This document shows positions 1 through 11,989 of a stretch of 64,000 nt of DNA, in pieces. Position 1 is the stretch's first letter; each line of letters starts with the position of its first letter. Made by a program: the position numbers and the translations under genes. This stretch comes from Paralvinella palmiformis. Taxonomy: Eukaryota; Annelida; Polychaeta; Terebellida; Alvinellidae. The notes beneath the pieces are model-generated. The model made no database searches. It saw only the letters and a program-made list of their open reading frames with translations, and had not been told where the DNA came from. The stretch lies in contig JAODUP010000854.1 of assembly GCA_025642065.1 (NCBI GenBank), forward strand, positions 100,001 through 164,000. The letters run 5' to 3'.

Positions 1-115
1 TTTAAAAATTAAAATACTGATCATCAATAGTATTTCAGCCAAGCTTAAATCATTGTGTTGACCAGAACCGTGAGTAGCTCGCAATTTGAACTTTGTTAAC
101 GGAGCTTATATTCAA

Positions 116-158
<43 letters not shown>

Positions 159-1695
159 TGCGGGAAAACTTACTGTTCGACGCCTCAGAATTGATTTGCA
201 TCACTAAACCCGAAGGAAATTGCTGGCTTAGAACATAACTAAAAAGCTGCTAATGGCGACATAATGAGATTACGGCATTAGAAAAAGTGAACTTAGCCGA
301 AGCGATGAGACAAAGCATCCAGAATCCAGGTAATGGCCGACGCAGAAATCCGGAATAAAGACCAGTCATCATCGAAGCGGGGATAGAAAAACGACGCAAC
401 CTAATCCAAATGAGCAATAACGCATACGATCTGTATAGTGTCCATGGCAACCCGGTGGCCGAAGTGACAACACGCTGGGAATATGGGGAATATACATATT
501 GTGCATTGCGACAATATTTACAAGTGTTAAGGTCTTGGATGTAACACGTCGAATGTTTTCCCACTAATGGCCAAACTAAGCACGTTAAAATACAGACAGC
601 GGACCTTATATTCATCTTCCTTCTGAATATTTATCCAATTGTGTGTGGTTTAAGACAATAATTCAATGCGAATTGTCACTGAACATCACAGAAACTGAAC
701 TGATAATATCTCTAACTTCGCCCATGCTGCACAGTCATTTTTGACGAACTCGGAGAATTAAATATGTAAGAACATCCCCCTGTCAGTGTGTACCCGGAGG
801 TCCTTGCTTTAACCCACTGATTACTGGTCAGTCGACACATTTTTTCATCATGTCTTGCTTAATTTATAACGAACCGAAATATAATGAGTCCACTGGCCGC
901 TGATAAATGTCACGTGATCATCGGGAGTTTTTGGGGGAACTATTGATAAATCAGTTAAAATGGCCTTCGGCCAAACGTTCTCTCTATCATTCCCATCAAT
1001 CAGATCTGATACCGTATAGTAACACGTACATATCGGACGGCTGGTGACAGCAGAATCCGTCTAATGCTGATTAATGATAATAATATTAATACAAAAACAT
1101 ATTATTGCCATATTATATGATAGATGTAGTCATCTTTGGCTTGGCTTGCATGTCAGCGGTTAGCGTTAATGCGAATGGGAATCCCATTCGAGAACAGCGT
1201 GGCGATGTTTTGTATAGATTACATCTGGACTCTGAGAATCTCGTTTTTGTTTGTTTGTTTGTAAACTGGCATGTTGACATTTTCCATAAGCCAGGACACT
1301 GGACGCTGATAACGATGTGGATCCAACACGATGCGAGAACGCAGTTGCAACTGGCTACGTGTATACGTGAATGCCAGATCCAGAAACGACGAGCGGACAC
1401 AAAAGGCGATGCGCATCATTCCGTCTTTTACGGCCCCGGATACTGTATCACTACCTAACAGCCTCACATTAACATAGCCCTTATATATCCATTCCAGCAG
1501 ACCGGCGATCATAAACAGAGAATATGGAGGCCGGTTCCAACTGTTATGCCGGCAGCGATCTCCAAAAAGACAGAGGAATAAAAGGTCAAAGAATCAACAT
1601 TGCCCTTGTTCTTCCGATGTCAGCACATCTTATGTCTTATTTCCTTTTTCAATGGACTGATTAATACTTTGTTGTGTATAAAAGATCTCGGGTTC

Positions 1696-1698
<3 letters not shown>
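1..1698. other. Gene-less stretch with one (AT)n tract
   Basis: No gene is supported here. An (AT)n microsatellite lies at about 119-156. Open frames of 95-121 codons occur on both strands around 250-615 and 1105-1512, but they overlap one another, show no recognisable domain and have no convincing splice sites, so they are treated as chance frames. Confidence 0.6.
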
Positions 1699-1748
<50 letters not shown>

Positions 1749-1853
1749 GTGTGTGTGTGTGGGTGCGTGGGTGTGTGTGTGCGCGCGTGTGTGTGTGCAG
1801 TCGCGTATGTATTTATTTATGTATGTATGTATGTATGTGTGTATGTATGTATG
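1699..1853. repeat. Compound microsatellite (AT)n-(GT)n-(GTAT)n
   Basis: About 46 bp of perfect AT is followed by interrupted GT/GC and then by GTAT tetranucleotide units. Short open frames here are only translations of the repeat. Confidence 0.95.
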
Positions 1854-2001
1854 AAAAAGTAAATCTTGCAGATTATAGGATTTGAATCATATGGTAATAC
1901 CTTAGTCTGTAGGATGTTTCATCTGATTAATTTATTTCCCTAGTAACTGGTTCAGTGGTAAATGTCATACTGGTGTGATTAATAATTAGTGCTAAGACTA
2001 A

Positions 2002-2019
2002 ACACACACACACGCACAC

Positions 2020-2059
<40 letters not shown>

Positions 2060-2079
2060 ATGTATGTATGTATGTATGT
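2002..2079. repeat. Compound microsatellite (CA)n-(TA)n-(TATG)n
   Basis: CA units run into about 34 bp of TA and then into five TATG units. It directly abuts the body end of a diverged SINE-A copy at 2084, the place where that family carries a simple-repeat tail. Confidence 0.9.
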
Positions 2080-2083
2080 GAAA

Positions 2084-2247
2084 TTTTCACGGAAACCTTT
2101 GGGCACATCGGATGCTAAATGGACTGAGCAACGACCAAAAGCACTTTGACGACGTGAAAGATGAAATACCATTCAGACATAGTCGTGACTGGAGTTTGAA
2201 CCGAGGTGCCGCATGTTTGCGGCCTACCACGCTGCCAGTTAGGCCTC
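2084..2247 (-). mobile_element. SINE-A copy (diverged), tRNA-derived
   Basis: Read on the minus strand, this begins with a tRNA-like head (A-box-like segment near 2230-2247, B-box-like segment near 2190-2202). It continues into the body shared with the copies at 12.6, 17.8, 23.4, 28.6, 33.8, 35.5 and 59.1 kb, including the 'gctaaatgg' and 'gtgaaagatgaaa' blocks as seen on the + strand. It is strongly diverged but recognisable along its length. Confidence 0.7.
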
Positions 2248-2767
2248 AGATATTTATAGAAGAGAATGGGATAAAGATGTACAGAGAACCTTCATACAGC
2301 ACATAATATATAGTTATGTGTGAGCTGTCTTCCATCCCATCTACACAGACATCCCCTAAACACCATCGAGTGTACTTCTGCGATCCCCAAACAGGAAAAT
2401 CACGGCGCATCCGCAGCAATCAAGCCTGGAATAAGGAAGCCCCGAGTGGACATGTGGGCTTTGTTCTTGCTTAGTTTAGCGGAGGAGGAAGTATATGTAG
2501 TTATTTTCTATTCATGCTGCCACATATGGGGACGGCTGGGCTGTGTAATTGGGACAGTTTATCCGCCACCTACCCTTAATTATTTCCTCCATATAAATTC
2601 TCCCGCCAGGGATGGACTATTTATATGGGCAGGTGCATTATAAGTGTTCACGTATTGAATTTTTATGATAACAAAACACGCGATGGCTGAATGCGACACA
2701 TACCTCAGTTTGTTGTCATTTATTTGCGATGTTTGTTTTATGTCATACCTTTTGTTAGGCTATATCG

Positions 2768-2817
<50 letters not shown>

Positions 2818-3081
2818 AGCCTATATAGGCCCTTTTCAAGCATATATAAGTAAAACATTTAGGGTCACCAAAATGGAACTGTTAGCAACAGGCTCTATTC
2901 CGCCATTGCTGCCAGGGGTAACCCGGCACATATCAGCAGGGAATGTTACTTGATTTCATGGAGCAGTTCCCTGATGTACCATCCTAAGGCTGTATTTAGA
3001 CACATACATACACACGCACATACACACGCACACACACTTTTACACATTGGCGTCGACACTATTTACACATAGTCAGGCATA
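2248..3081. repeat. Gene-less stretch with a (CA)n tract
   Basis: A pure (CA)n array lies at about 2772-2815, and an interrupted CACA/CATA array at about 3001-3045. An open frame at 2320-2643 (107 codons) shows no known domain, and I do not support it as a gene. Confidence 0.75.
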
Positions 3082-3083
3082 CC

Positions 3084-3116
<33 letters not shown>

Positions 3117-3149
3117 CGAGCGCGCGCGCTCACGAGCGCATGTGTGTGA
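3082..3149. repeat. Compound (CT)n-(GT)n-(GC)n microsatellite
   Basis: CT units change to GT and then to an alternating GC purine-pyrimidine run. Such an alternating run could adopt Z-DNA, which is an inference. Confidence 0.9.
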
Positions 3150-3589
3150 TATTACGACTCCAGCGCATTTTGCTTCACTAATGATTAGTGAGCGAGTGAG
3201 TCAGTGCGTGAGTCAATGAATGAATGGCTTGTTGAACCTCTGAGCACGGGTAACAACTGAGAAATATGTGGCCAAGTGACAACTGCCTAAAGAAAAGAAA
3301 AAAACACACAAACACAGGTATGCCATTTGATTCTAACCCAGAATCTGTGCTATAGGAGCACCCCTTTGAGTGCGTGAGTAATTGGCCTGTTTATCCCACA
3401 AACACACAGGTAACTTGATCCAGGAGCCGGTGCCCTAACCAGCCCAGGACACAAGCACCCCTCCCAATGCGTGTAGCCATTCCCATCTAGAAGCATTGGG
3501 GATGCTGCATTTTAGGAGACGTATCATCCAGAAATTGCTTGATGTTCCCGTGTGGCATATGTGAGTGTTGTCATCAGGCCGCCTATAAT

Positions 3590-3860
3590 CCAAAGTAATG
3601 CGAAACACAAATCAATAGAAATATAAGTACCGGGTAATCTATGGGCCTAATAGCATAACATATCGGGTAATAAAGTCTAAATGGACATATGTTTGTCAGA
3701 TAATAAAATTAGCAAATAATGAGTGGGGGGGGAGGGGAGGGAGAGAGGGAGAGAGAGAGAGTACTATATAGAGAGAGTACAATAAAACAGTTTATCCAAT
3801 TGAATATATGTCAAGCAATATAAACCAAATGTTTCCACTTTTGTGCACAATTTAGCTTAA
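3590..3860. repeat. Degenerate short-motif array with purine tract
   Basis: Diverged repeats of a motif resembling 'gggtaataaagtctaaatgg' recur every 30-50 bp, interrupted by a G/A purine tract (about 3724-3762). Similar words recur at 4320-4470. It looks like a decayed minisatellite with no coding content. Confidence 0.4.
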
Positions 3861-3965
3861 ATGGACCTAGTCACCCTCAAAAGTAGTGCGAGACAGACTG
3901 AAATATGACACACCCTTCAGGCGTGAACCAACGAGGGTTTGAAGCCAGGTGTTACCGGACTGATG
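3854..3965 (-). mobile_element. SINE-A fragment (weak)
   Basis: On the + strand it contains 'cacacccttcag' and 'gggtttgaagccaggtg', matching the body and B-box side of the SINE-A family in minus orientation. The A-box end is lost. It is assigned only by similarity to the better copies. Confidence 0.4.
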
Positions 3966-4210
3966 GACTGATATAATTGGTGTCAGGTAGTACTATCCAA
4001 TGAAATAATTATAATAATGGCCGAAATGGCAGTTATTTTACGTGGCTTAGCTACCTCAAATGAGGGAGACGCATATGGTCTGTAACTCACTGCTTCACCA
4101 CGGGGACTAATATTCTAAATAAATTTAGAATTTACAATATATGGCATATTCGGTGGAGAAAATCTTGCCAGTTGCCTGGTTGGGTGAAAAAATCCCCCTG
4201 CTATAGTGCC

Positions 4211-4302
4211 GCGGTCGGGATTCGAACCTCCGATCTCACGCACAGTATGACCAGGAGTAAAAGAGTCCCAGGCTCTTACCCAATAGGCCACAGAGGCGGT
4301 TA
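4211..4302 (-). mobile_element. tRNA-derived SINE head (other family)
   Basis: On the minus strand there is an A-box-like 'tggcctattgggtaagag' and a B-box 'ggttcgaatccc', with spacing longer than in a tRNA gene. A tRNA cloverleaf does not fold well, so this is read as a polymerase III SINE promoter head. Its body is different from SINE-A and lies toward lower coordinates. Confidence 0.55.
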
Positions 4303-4602
4303 ATGATTAAAAGTGTGTCCATTAATAATATTCTAATGGAGAAAAAAAAACACTCTATTAGCAAATCCAAATAGGGCAACGTTTGTTAGCTAATTAAAAC
4401 AAAACAGGCTGATGCTTGTTAAGTAATACAAATAATATGACAACCTACATGACAAGCAAAGAAAATGCTGGCATACAAATAGGAGACATAGTCAAAACGT
4501 CGAACCAGTAGATCAGATAACCACCGACACAACTTAAAACGTACAGGTCTTTATGCACCATTTAGCAGTTTCCGCTGTCATAATTATAGAACTGTTTAAA
4601 AG

Positions 4603-4604
<2 letters not shown>

Positions 4605-4654
<50 letters not shown>
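4605..4654. repeat. (AT)n microsatellite
   Basis: About 50 bp of uninterrupted AT dinucleotides. Confidence 0.95.
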
Positions 4655-4656
<2 letters not shown>

Positions 4657-4900
4657 TGGTGTGGTTTAACAAGCATGAGGTACCTTTAATCATAAAATAA
4701 TGTGCATCGATAAGATTGATATTCATTAACGTTTTGTAAGAAATGTATCATTGTCTGTCGAAATTCGAAACATTTCCATGCACTATGTACTTTTCTAGCG
4801 TCGAGTAATGTATAAAACATTTTATAAATACTCACTACTCACTAACTAACGGCCATTGCTCACAGACGTGCATTTCAATTCTATATTTTATCTTCCCATT

Positions 4901-4903
<3 letters not shown>

Positions 4904-4935
<32 letters not shown>

Positions 4936-4955
4936 ATGTGTGTGTGTGTGTGTGT
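4904..4955. repeat. (GT)n microsatellite
   Basis: About 50 bp of GT units with one GC/GTA interruption. Confidence 0.95.
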
Positions 4956-5035
4956 TAAATATGAGGATTAGGAGTACAGTAAGCTTAGCCAGCCAAAACC
5001 TGTCATTGGGTCAGTCAGTTAGTCAGTCAGTCGGA

Positions 5036-5036
<1 letters not shown>

Positions 5037-5109
<73 letters not shown>
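5037..5109. repeat. (TA)n-(GA)n compound microsatellite
   Basis: About 42 bp of TA change abruptly to about 31 bp of GA. Confidence 0.95.
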
Positions 5110-5112
<3 letters not shown>

Positions 5113-6309
5113 CCATCACTAGGGCTATGTGACGACCAAACACCCACTACTCCACATACACACATCATACATATCATCTTACTAAAGGTAGCAAGGATTA
5201 CCTTCACCCATCAAACAAAGCCGACACAAAGCCCTTCATACCTCAGGCCATAATAAATCAATATTCTCCCGATCCAGGTAGATGGTTAATTCTTTTCTCT
5301 GGTCACGGAAAGGAAGCTCGCTATAGAAGCTCTGTCGGGGATGCTACCATCAACATAGTGATTTATTACGCCGTGTGCGTGCATATGCGTGAATGTGTGT
5401 GAGTCTATGTGTGTGCGCATGTGCGCGTGTGTGTGTGTGCGCGCGCGTGTGTGTAGAGCCTGACCCGGCTATTGTTAATCCGTGGCATATTACAGACAGT
5501 CACCTGACGACCAGTAAACAAAACACAGGCGCAGACATCACATGACGTCAATGTAATCTGACCAATCACATCTACGGCATTAATTAGTCATAGAACCCCC
5601 CCCCCCATCAGCCATAACTCACCAAAACCATCGTCCTTAACACACCAAAAAAGGAGAGTTTCTATATAGACATGATCCTCAAAAGAAACATCTTTGTATA
5701 ATTATGAATGTTAGTATTATTATTATTGTTATTATTATTAGATGAGCAATAATACATAATGAATATATAATAGATTACTGTGATGCGTCTATACACAGAA
5801 ACAGTCTGCGTCAATTGTTCATGAATTACTGAATTATAATTATTCACGAATTGTTCATGAACGATTTACAAACCCCATATTCATGAGCACTTACTGAACG
5901 GTGATGTTTCATAAAGTGGACCACTATCTAGCATTCATGAACAAATCACGATCATTTCACTGTGGACTGAACATTGTATGAAAAATGATGTGAGGCGTGA
6001 AAATGACGCCAATGGTGATACTCCCGTGGCGCCAGCCGAACATTTTAGGCTTAGTCTAGAGATATCTGAGCCCATGTACTTCTCTGCCATCATCAACTCC
6101 TCAAGAAATATACTTTTTCTTGGTGCCGTATAATGTGTTAGGTGCCAAACTAGCACCAAAAACACACCTCACTGACCTATCTACGGGCTAAATCATCACA
6201 ATTGAAAACTGCACGAATGTAACAAATATGAAAAACAGAAACAATGATAGAAACACATCTCGCGAAACGTAATGAAGTAGGTAATACAGATCATATGTTA
6301 AATATAAAT
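5110..6309. other. Gene-less stretch with scattered simple sequence
   Basis: It holds GT/GC-rich simple sequence at about 5388-5455, a C11 run at 5596-5606 and a consensus cAMP-response-element octamer at 5543-5550. Palindromic 'ttcatgaa'-type words recur between 5815 and 5945. No gene is supported. Confidence 0.55.
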
Positions 6310-6464
6310 GTTGCTGTTTTGCAGACAGCTTTGTGCACGAGTATGGCTAATTGGGCCGAAGTTAATGAGGCAAAGGGAAAGTTGAAACACGCTTAGGACG
6401 TAGCCTGGTCGCGTTTGAACCCAGGTGCTATAGACCTATGGTCAACCACGCTACCAGTAGATCA
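6310..6464 (-). mobile_element. SINE-A copy
   Basis: On the + strand it carries 'tttgtgcacga', 'ggctaattgggccgaa', 'gcgtttgaacccaggtg' and 'caaccacgctaccag', in the order expected for a minus-strand SINE-A. The A and B boxes are both visible on the minus strand. The copy stops just before an (AT)n tract at about 6478-6510. Confidence 0.8.
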
Positions 6465-6476
6465 CATTTTAAACTG

Positions 6477-6477
<1 letters not shown>

Positions 6478-6513
<36 letters not shown>

Positions 6514-7131
6514 TGAGAACAACTTTCAGCTATGTGGTAAAATGTCAAAAAATAATGATCCAACCAATCTGAATGGAATAAACTTCACATCAGATATTAT
6601 GGGACTCAAGGTCGCAACAATTGCCTGTGCCTATTAATAATTGTGGCTTGAACGCAATGCACATTTACTTGTTTGTGTCCTGGATTAGAATGTTTCACAA
6701 ATGATTCACAAATCACACATTTTTAACTACCTTAGTCATTCACTTATAAAGCCCGAGATGGAAAGTTATGCAGCATGTGCGAACATACCAAAATTATAAA
6801 ATCATATAGCAAACATTATTCTAAACATGCGTATGAGCTATGTAGTTCTAGGTAATCATTCAGAACTAATTTGGTGAAATTGAAAAGGAAAATAATTAGT
6901 TTTACCTTTTTTTAGCGCTGCAAAATTATTTTCTCCCGTTTTCTGATCAAGATAAAGTTTGTTGTTGCTATTGTCGAGCGTAAATCAGACGTACATGAGT
7001 CATTTTGATTAGCTGTTTCTTGTGATATTTCACTTCAAGGTGTCTGTAATTCATTGGATATTCCATTTTTTTTCAAAACTGCATCAATTATGCATCATCT
7101 TATGTAATAATAACAATAATATATATGATCA

Positions 7132-7175
<44 letters not shown>

Positions 7176-7255
7176 CAACCAAAATCTATTACTTGCAAAA
7201 ACCAAATATGTTTGAGCAGAATATTTAAAAATGTTGTTTACCATCATCGTTCTAA

Positions 7256-7258
<3 letters not shown>
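6478..7258. repeat. AT-rich gene-less stretch with (AT)n and (ATA)n
   Basis: (AT)n lies at about 6478-6510 and (ATA)n at about 7134-7172. The sequence between is unique and AT-rich without recognisable features. Confidence 0.7.

Positions 7259-7308
<50 letters not shown>
7259..7308. repeat. (AT)n microsatellite
   Basis: About 50 bp of pure AT. A long open frame on the minus strand next to it (about 7252-7653) starts inside downstream unique sequence and ends in repeat translation, with no domain recognised. Confidence 0.95.
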
Positions 7309-7310
<2 letters not shown>

Positions 7311-8179
7311 TGCAATAATTAAAGTGGACACCACCATGAGTCAATATGATCCCCAGGGAAAAGGTTAAGAAGGGATGGTGGTTCTGTACCTTCTTGGAGA
7401 AACCAAACATTGGTCTCCAGGGCTGCCCAAAGAAAAGAAATACGGCTCCGTTGTTGCCGGAAGGAAGGGAGCAACAGATCCCAGGTCTAAAAAAATAGAT
7501 TAGTTTCTGACCCCTTTCTGACACACACAAAAGGGGATTCCTCCTTGTCCAGGAAAGAAGAGCACATCTGCTGGAAAAGCAAACACGGACCTTCCGGTGT
7601 AAGAGATAACAACCGGGAGACCGGATCAAAAACAAATATGTCACACCATTCACAGCCGCAGGCTAATTGAGATATTAATTTCTCGGCTCACAATATTGAG
7701 TGGCTGACCTTGGTAAATGACCCCGCTGTCTCACTAAATTAGTATGAGATGTGGAAGACCCCTCCAGGGGGCCATAAAACGCTCTGGCAGCGAACACTCT
7801 GGGGGAATTTTGGCTGCATCTCCCCATGCCGCTTTCCTGCGTACAGCAGGGGCAGGGGAGGAGAGGTATTTACAGCCACTCACTACCAGACACTGAGTCA
7901 GGTACATTCCAAGATTGGAATTTAAATGGATAATTCTAATACCAAATTCTAAAATTGGAATCGCTCGATTTAAAAAAACTGAATCAGAATGAACAAACTT
8001 GGCATCGGATGAAACTGACACAAAGACTAGCCTGACGTTTAATTTATTTTTATTCTGGATATTAAATATTTTTACTCCTATGGCAATGTACCTGATTACA
8101 TATATGGAAACTGTATAAATCAGTGACTAACTTAAGGAAAAGTATAAATCGAAATGATATTTTGGATACATATTAATAC

Positions 8180-8218
<39 letters not shown>

Positions 8219-9329
8219 ATTGATGAATGGAACTGATCAGAGCCAGTACTTGCTACAATATAATATATACAAACACACTATTTTCAACTGCGTACAATAT
8301 CGAGCTGAAGTGAACGATGGTCTGTGGTGTTCAAATTCATCACGTTCTGATATGAGTCACACATACAGCTCTGTCAGTTAAACTGGTGTAGGACTGTATA
8401 TAGGAGCTAGCCAGGGTGGCGCCGTATACAATACGACGATGTATATCGTCCTAGCACACCCGCAGCACGATGATTAAGTGCCAAGGAATATTTTACAAAA
8501 ATAAATTAATACTAATGATATAACGAAACATCCGACGGAATCTATTAAGAAAACTATAGTCAATCAATCACTTATTAGTCCCGAATATAGTACGTTAAAT
8601 AGAATGGAACATGCCAACCATATACTTTGGAGATATTTGGTATCTGGATTCATACAAAAGACATCATTAAGAAGGATTCTAAAACCGCGTGAGTCCTGAT
8701 GGCTGAGTGGTTAGCGTGATGCACCACAGTATGGATAGATTCCGGCTGAAATTCACCGGCTTGTTGTTAATATTTGCTGTAAACAAGTAAGTGATAGAAA
8801 GAGACGGATTATTGGAGCCACTGCCTGGTTTTAATCCCGTGCATGGCTCAACGTCATAAAATGTTAGCCGTAGCATATAGCGTACAAGATGATAAGTCGT
8901 TGGAGCAAATATACTATTGAACAACGGTACACGGTTAAGATGCTAATTATACACTGTCACGGTGGTGTGCCTGGTACTATCTGCGCATATGAAACAGGGT
9001 GGATGTCGGCATTTAAAAATACGCACGCAGTTCGAGAAGCGCGACACACGCATCTTATACGATATGCATCATTGCATATAGACGGTTCAACACGGCACGG
9101 CTAAATGGACTACCTACCTGGTCCCTCCTCGACGCCACACGGCGACGAGTCACCACCATCTTGTTACTATCGACGTTAGCATCAACAACAACAAATCCTA
9201 TCCAGCTCGGGAATCAGAAGCAAGACCTTCCGGCCCAGTCAGCACACGACACAATATATAACGATATGTATTGGATGTATCCTGGTCCGTCGACGGAAGC
9301 GAGGCACAATAATCTACTCTGTGTTTGTG
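7309..9329. other. Gene-less stretch with one (AT)n tract
   Basis: (AT)n lies at about 8180-8214. Open frames up to 133 codons exist but show no domain or splice context. Around 8695-8760 the + strand reads like a tRNA-type A box ('tggctgagtggttagcgtg') without a clear B box, so it may be another decayed SINE head. Confidence 0.5.
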
Positions 9330-9420
9330 TCACTGTGTGTGTGTGTGCGTGTGTATATATGTGTGTGTGTGTGTGAGTGAGTGTGTGTGTTACTCTCTGT
9401 GTATGTGTGTATGTGTGTGT
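9330..9420. repeat. Interrupted (GT)n microsatellite
   Basis: GT units with GC, AT and CT interruptions. Confidence 0.9.
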
Positions 9421-9552
9421 TTCTATGCTCTATGAACATAGGCCAGGCCAGAGATGACAATGTGCCTTTATTATCGCCCTATTATCCTGGAGATATGTCA
9501 GGCGAGGAGGCTCCTTCATAACTCACATGCGCCACGGAATACGAAGGTACAA

Positions 9553-9588
9553 CGATAGATAGATAGATAGATAGATAGAGAGAGACGG
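9553..9588. repeat. (GATA)n microsatellite
   Basis: About seven to eight GATA units ending in GAGA. It borders the GC-rich island that follows. Confidence 0.92.
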
Positions 9589-9935
9589 CGAGGGATGACC
9601 GCCGATGGTTGGTCGTAATCCTCGACCGCCGGCTGTCCGCCGTGTAATCACGGAGAGTGAGGGGGTGGTATCCGGGTGCCTCGCCCAACTCGGTATGCTG
9701 CACGACGGGCGCGCGGTTGGTCGATGGTGGTGCCGCCGTGCGGGTGAAGTGCACAACTTACGCGCTCGCTGCCAGATGTCGGGCGGTCCCCCGATCGAGA
9801 GTCCCTGATCCGATACGAGAGGCACCGGGTGATACGACCCCCACGCCTCCGCACCGCCCGCTCATCCGATACTACCAGCTGATCAGCCGCCCGCCTGCCC
9901 GTAGCAAACAGCTGCGCGACATCATTGCCAGCTGC
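9589..9935. other. GC-rich, CpG-dense island of unknown role
   Basis: About 350 bp is far richer in GC and CpG than its surroundings. Overlapping open frames occur on both strands (about 9605-9808 and 9657-9971 on +, 9523-9825 and 9648-9854 on -), as expected when stop codons are scarce in GC-rich DNA. None shows a domain. It could be an unmethylated regulatory island, an exon of a gene I cannot assemble, or a GC-rich repeat. Confidence 0.4.
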
Positions 9936-10104
9936 GCACTACCCTTACTCATCGGAACCATATGCGAGTAAGCTACGGTTAGCAGCCGTATGTTTCAACG
10001 GATATATACACACGGACATGGTACTCTTGCAAATAGATGGGTTGTTCAATCTCATGACATGGTCGAAAACATAGAGGCTAATAATAACAGAGTAGAGGTG
10101 AGTT

Positions 10105-10118
10105 GGGGGGGGGGGGGG
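10105..10118 (+). repeat. Poly-G run (about 13 G)
   Basis: One of several long G homopolymers on the + strand. Others lie at about 13691-13703, 18842-18853 and 27448-27458. Confidence 0.9.
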
Positions 10119-10796
10119 TGAGGTACAAGGCGACTGGGAATTATCGCAGAAAATGTCAAATACCACCCACATCAGCCATGAAGCAGATGCCTCCAGTCAT
10201 CAACATCATCATCAACTATCTCCCATCACGTCATTGATCCCGGTGACGTGATCCGACAGTAAGCTGTCAGTGGAGAGGGGGAATTGAAAATCTGCCCCAC
10301 AACTTCCCCACTCAGCCCTCGGGCTCGGTCATCACGCCCGGGGCTGGTATGTGACTGGGTGGGTGGGTGAATGGGTGGATGCCTGCTGGCTGGCTGGCTG
10401 GCTGCGACGCTCTTCCTGATCTGGGGCCTGGGATTAACTAGCCGACGGAGTTAAGAACGTTAGAACCAATCCCAAATGACGGCTGCCTGTTGCTAGGATC
10501 CAGGCAACGCCGATAGGCGAGGATAGCGGCAAGAGGGGCAGCACTGTGCGTCACACGCTGAGGGGACAGGGTGCGGGTTATGTTAGTAATTGCGTCACAG
10601 TGAGGAGATGATTGCAGATTATGTTAGCTTGGGCCACAATGACGGTACAGGGCGCGGTTTGTGTTAGCATACGACACACCGAAGAGCCAGGGTTATGTCA
10701 GTACGTGTCATCATGCGGGAGGGTCGGTACATAGCTACACTGAAGCAGTAGGGTATGGGTTGTGTTAGCATGTGTCACACTGTGTGGGTTGTGGGA

Positions 10797-10912
10797 TATG
10801 CAAGTCTACCTCGCAATGGGTCATGGTATGAATTAGACAAGAACGTGTGACACCGAGAAATCAGGGAAAACTATTGGTTAGTACATACATATATCACACT
10901 GACTAACTGGTT
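10797..10912. repeat. Tandem duplication, copy 1 (122-bp period)
   Basis: It begins near 'aagtctacctcgcaatggg' at 10802 and matches copy 2 with about eight differences per 100 bp, including a one-base indel. Confidence 0.85.
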
Positions 10913-10918
10913 GTCGGT

Positions 10919-11034
10919 TATGTAAGTCTAGCTCGCAATGGGTCATGGTATGAATTAGACAAGAAAGCGTCACACCGAGAAATCAGGGGAAACTATTGGT
11001 TAGTTCATATATATGTCACACTGACCTGAAAGGC
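10919..11034. repeat. Tandem duplication, copy 2 (122-bp period)
   Basis: It begins near 'aagtctagctcgcaatggg' at 10924, exactly 122 bp after the matching word in copy 1. It ends at 'cacactgac' in both copies. Confidence 0.85.
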
Positions 11035-11572
11035 TGTTGGTTATGTGAGCATATGGCACAATTACGGCTCGAAATACAGATTAAGTAATACTAATGTTGG
11101 TTATGTAGATGCCAAACTAACGGCCATGTCAGTGGCCGGACACAGACTCTGTGTATGTCGGGATGTGGGTTATATATTGGCAATGTCGTGTGTCGGCTAT
11201 GACAGTCGATGGGTGGGTTTTATCAATATCAGCATCCTTAGTTATGTCATTGTGAGACTCCGTGGTATATCATGCCATTGTTACTACGTAGGTTATATCA
11301 CGTCAGTGTCAACGCGTTGGCTACATCAATGTCACGGTGTTGGCTCTGTCAATGTCAGTATCTAGGCTATGTCAATGTCACGAACGTGGTGGATGTGACT
11401 TTCAAGCCGTGGCTTATGTCAATATGGATATGCTAGAAGCTTGGTAACTACGATTCAACACAGGTGTGTTCATGTGATATATGACAGCAGGTGATGTCAT
11501 ATATTGGATCATCAATAGCTGGAATGGTGTCAATGTAATATGCGGGTGGGTGTGCGTGTGTGTTTTGTGCGT

Positions 11573-11573
11573 G

Positions 11574-11634
<61 letters not shown>
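11573..11634. repeat. (AC)n-(AT)n compound microsatellite
   Basis: About 28 bp of AC continue directly into about 34 bp of AT. Confidence 0.95.
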
Positions 11635-11638
<4 letters not shown>

Positions 11639-11730
11639 ACTAGAGCCTAAGCTAAAAAAACTTCACTGACTCACTCTCTGCCTCAATCATTGAATCACCG
11701 ACTCAATCACCACTCACTCACGCACCCTAT

Positions 11731-11812
11731 ATATGTGTGTGTGTGTGTGTGTGTGTGCGTGTGTATGTGTATGTGTGTATGTGCGGTTGTGTGCGTTCGC
11801 ACGCGCACGTGT
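11731..11812. repeat. Interrupted (GT)n microsatellite
   Basis: GT units with GTAT, GC and GTTG interruptions. Confidence 0.9.
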
Positions 11813-11989
11813 GTGTTCAATAAGGTCAACTATCGACATGTGATGGATTGCGGAATGAATGAGCTACGATGGACACGCTTCTGGTAGCACAAGAGGGAGG
11901 AAGCAGCTAAGCTGACGTGACATAAAAGAAGCAAAGAAGGTCGGTCAAAGGCAAAGGTCAACTCGGGGCAAAGCATGTCCGCTCAGGGC

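Larger units (their letters stand above)
10560..11410. repeat. Degenerate minisatellite-like block
   Basis: Variants of 'ggttatgttagcatatgtcacactg' recur irregularly in the first half; this long motif is a reader's composite, not an exact string. Variants of 'ggctatgtcaatgtcac' recur in the second half at about 25-40 bp spacing. Inside lies a clean tandem duplication with 122-bp period (features at 10797 and 10919). No gene is supported; the open frame at 11045-11365 follows the array. Confidence 0.6.

Noticed and set aside
250..615. 121-codon minus-strand open frame
   Set aside because: No domain, no splice or promoter context, composition like the flanks; expected by chance in stop-poor patches.
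2320..2643. 107-codon plus-strand open frame
   Set aside because: No recognisable family and no exon partners; low-complexity and transposon surroundings.
4211..4302. Possible tRNA gene
   Set aside because: A and B boxes are present but box spacing and stems do not fit a cloverleaf; treated as a SINE head.
9605..9971. Overlapping long frames on both strands
   Set aside because: GC-rich sequence has few stops, so several frames stay open at once; no domain in any.
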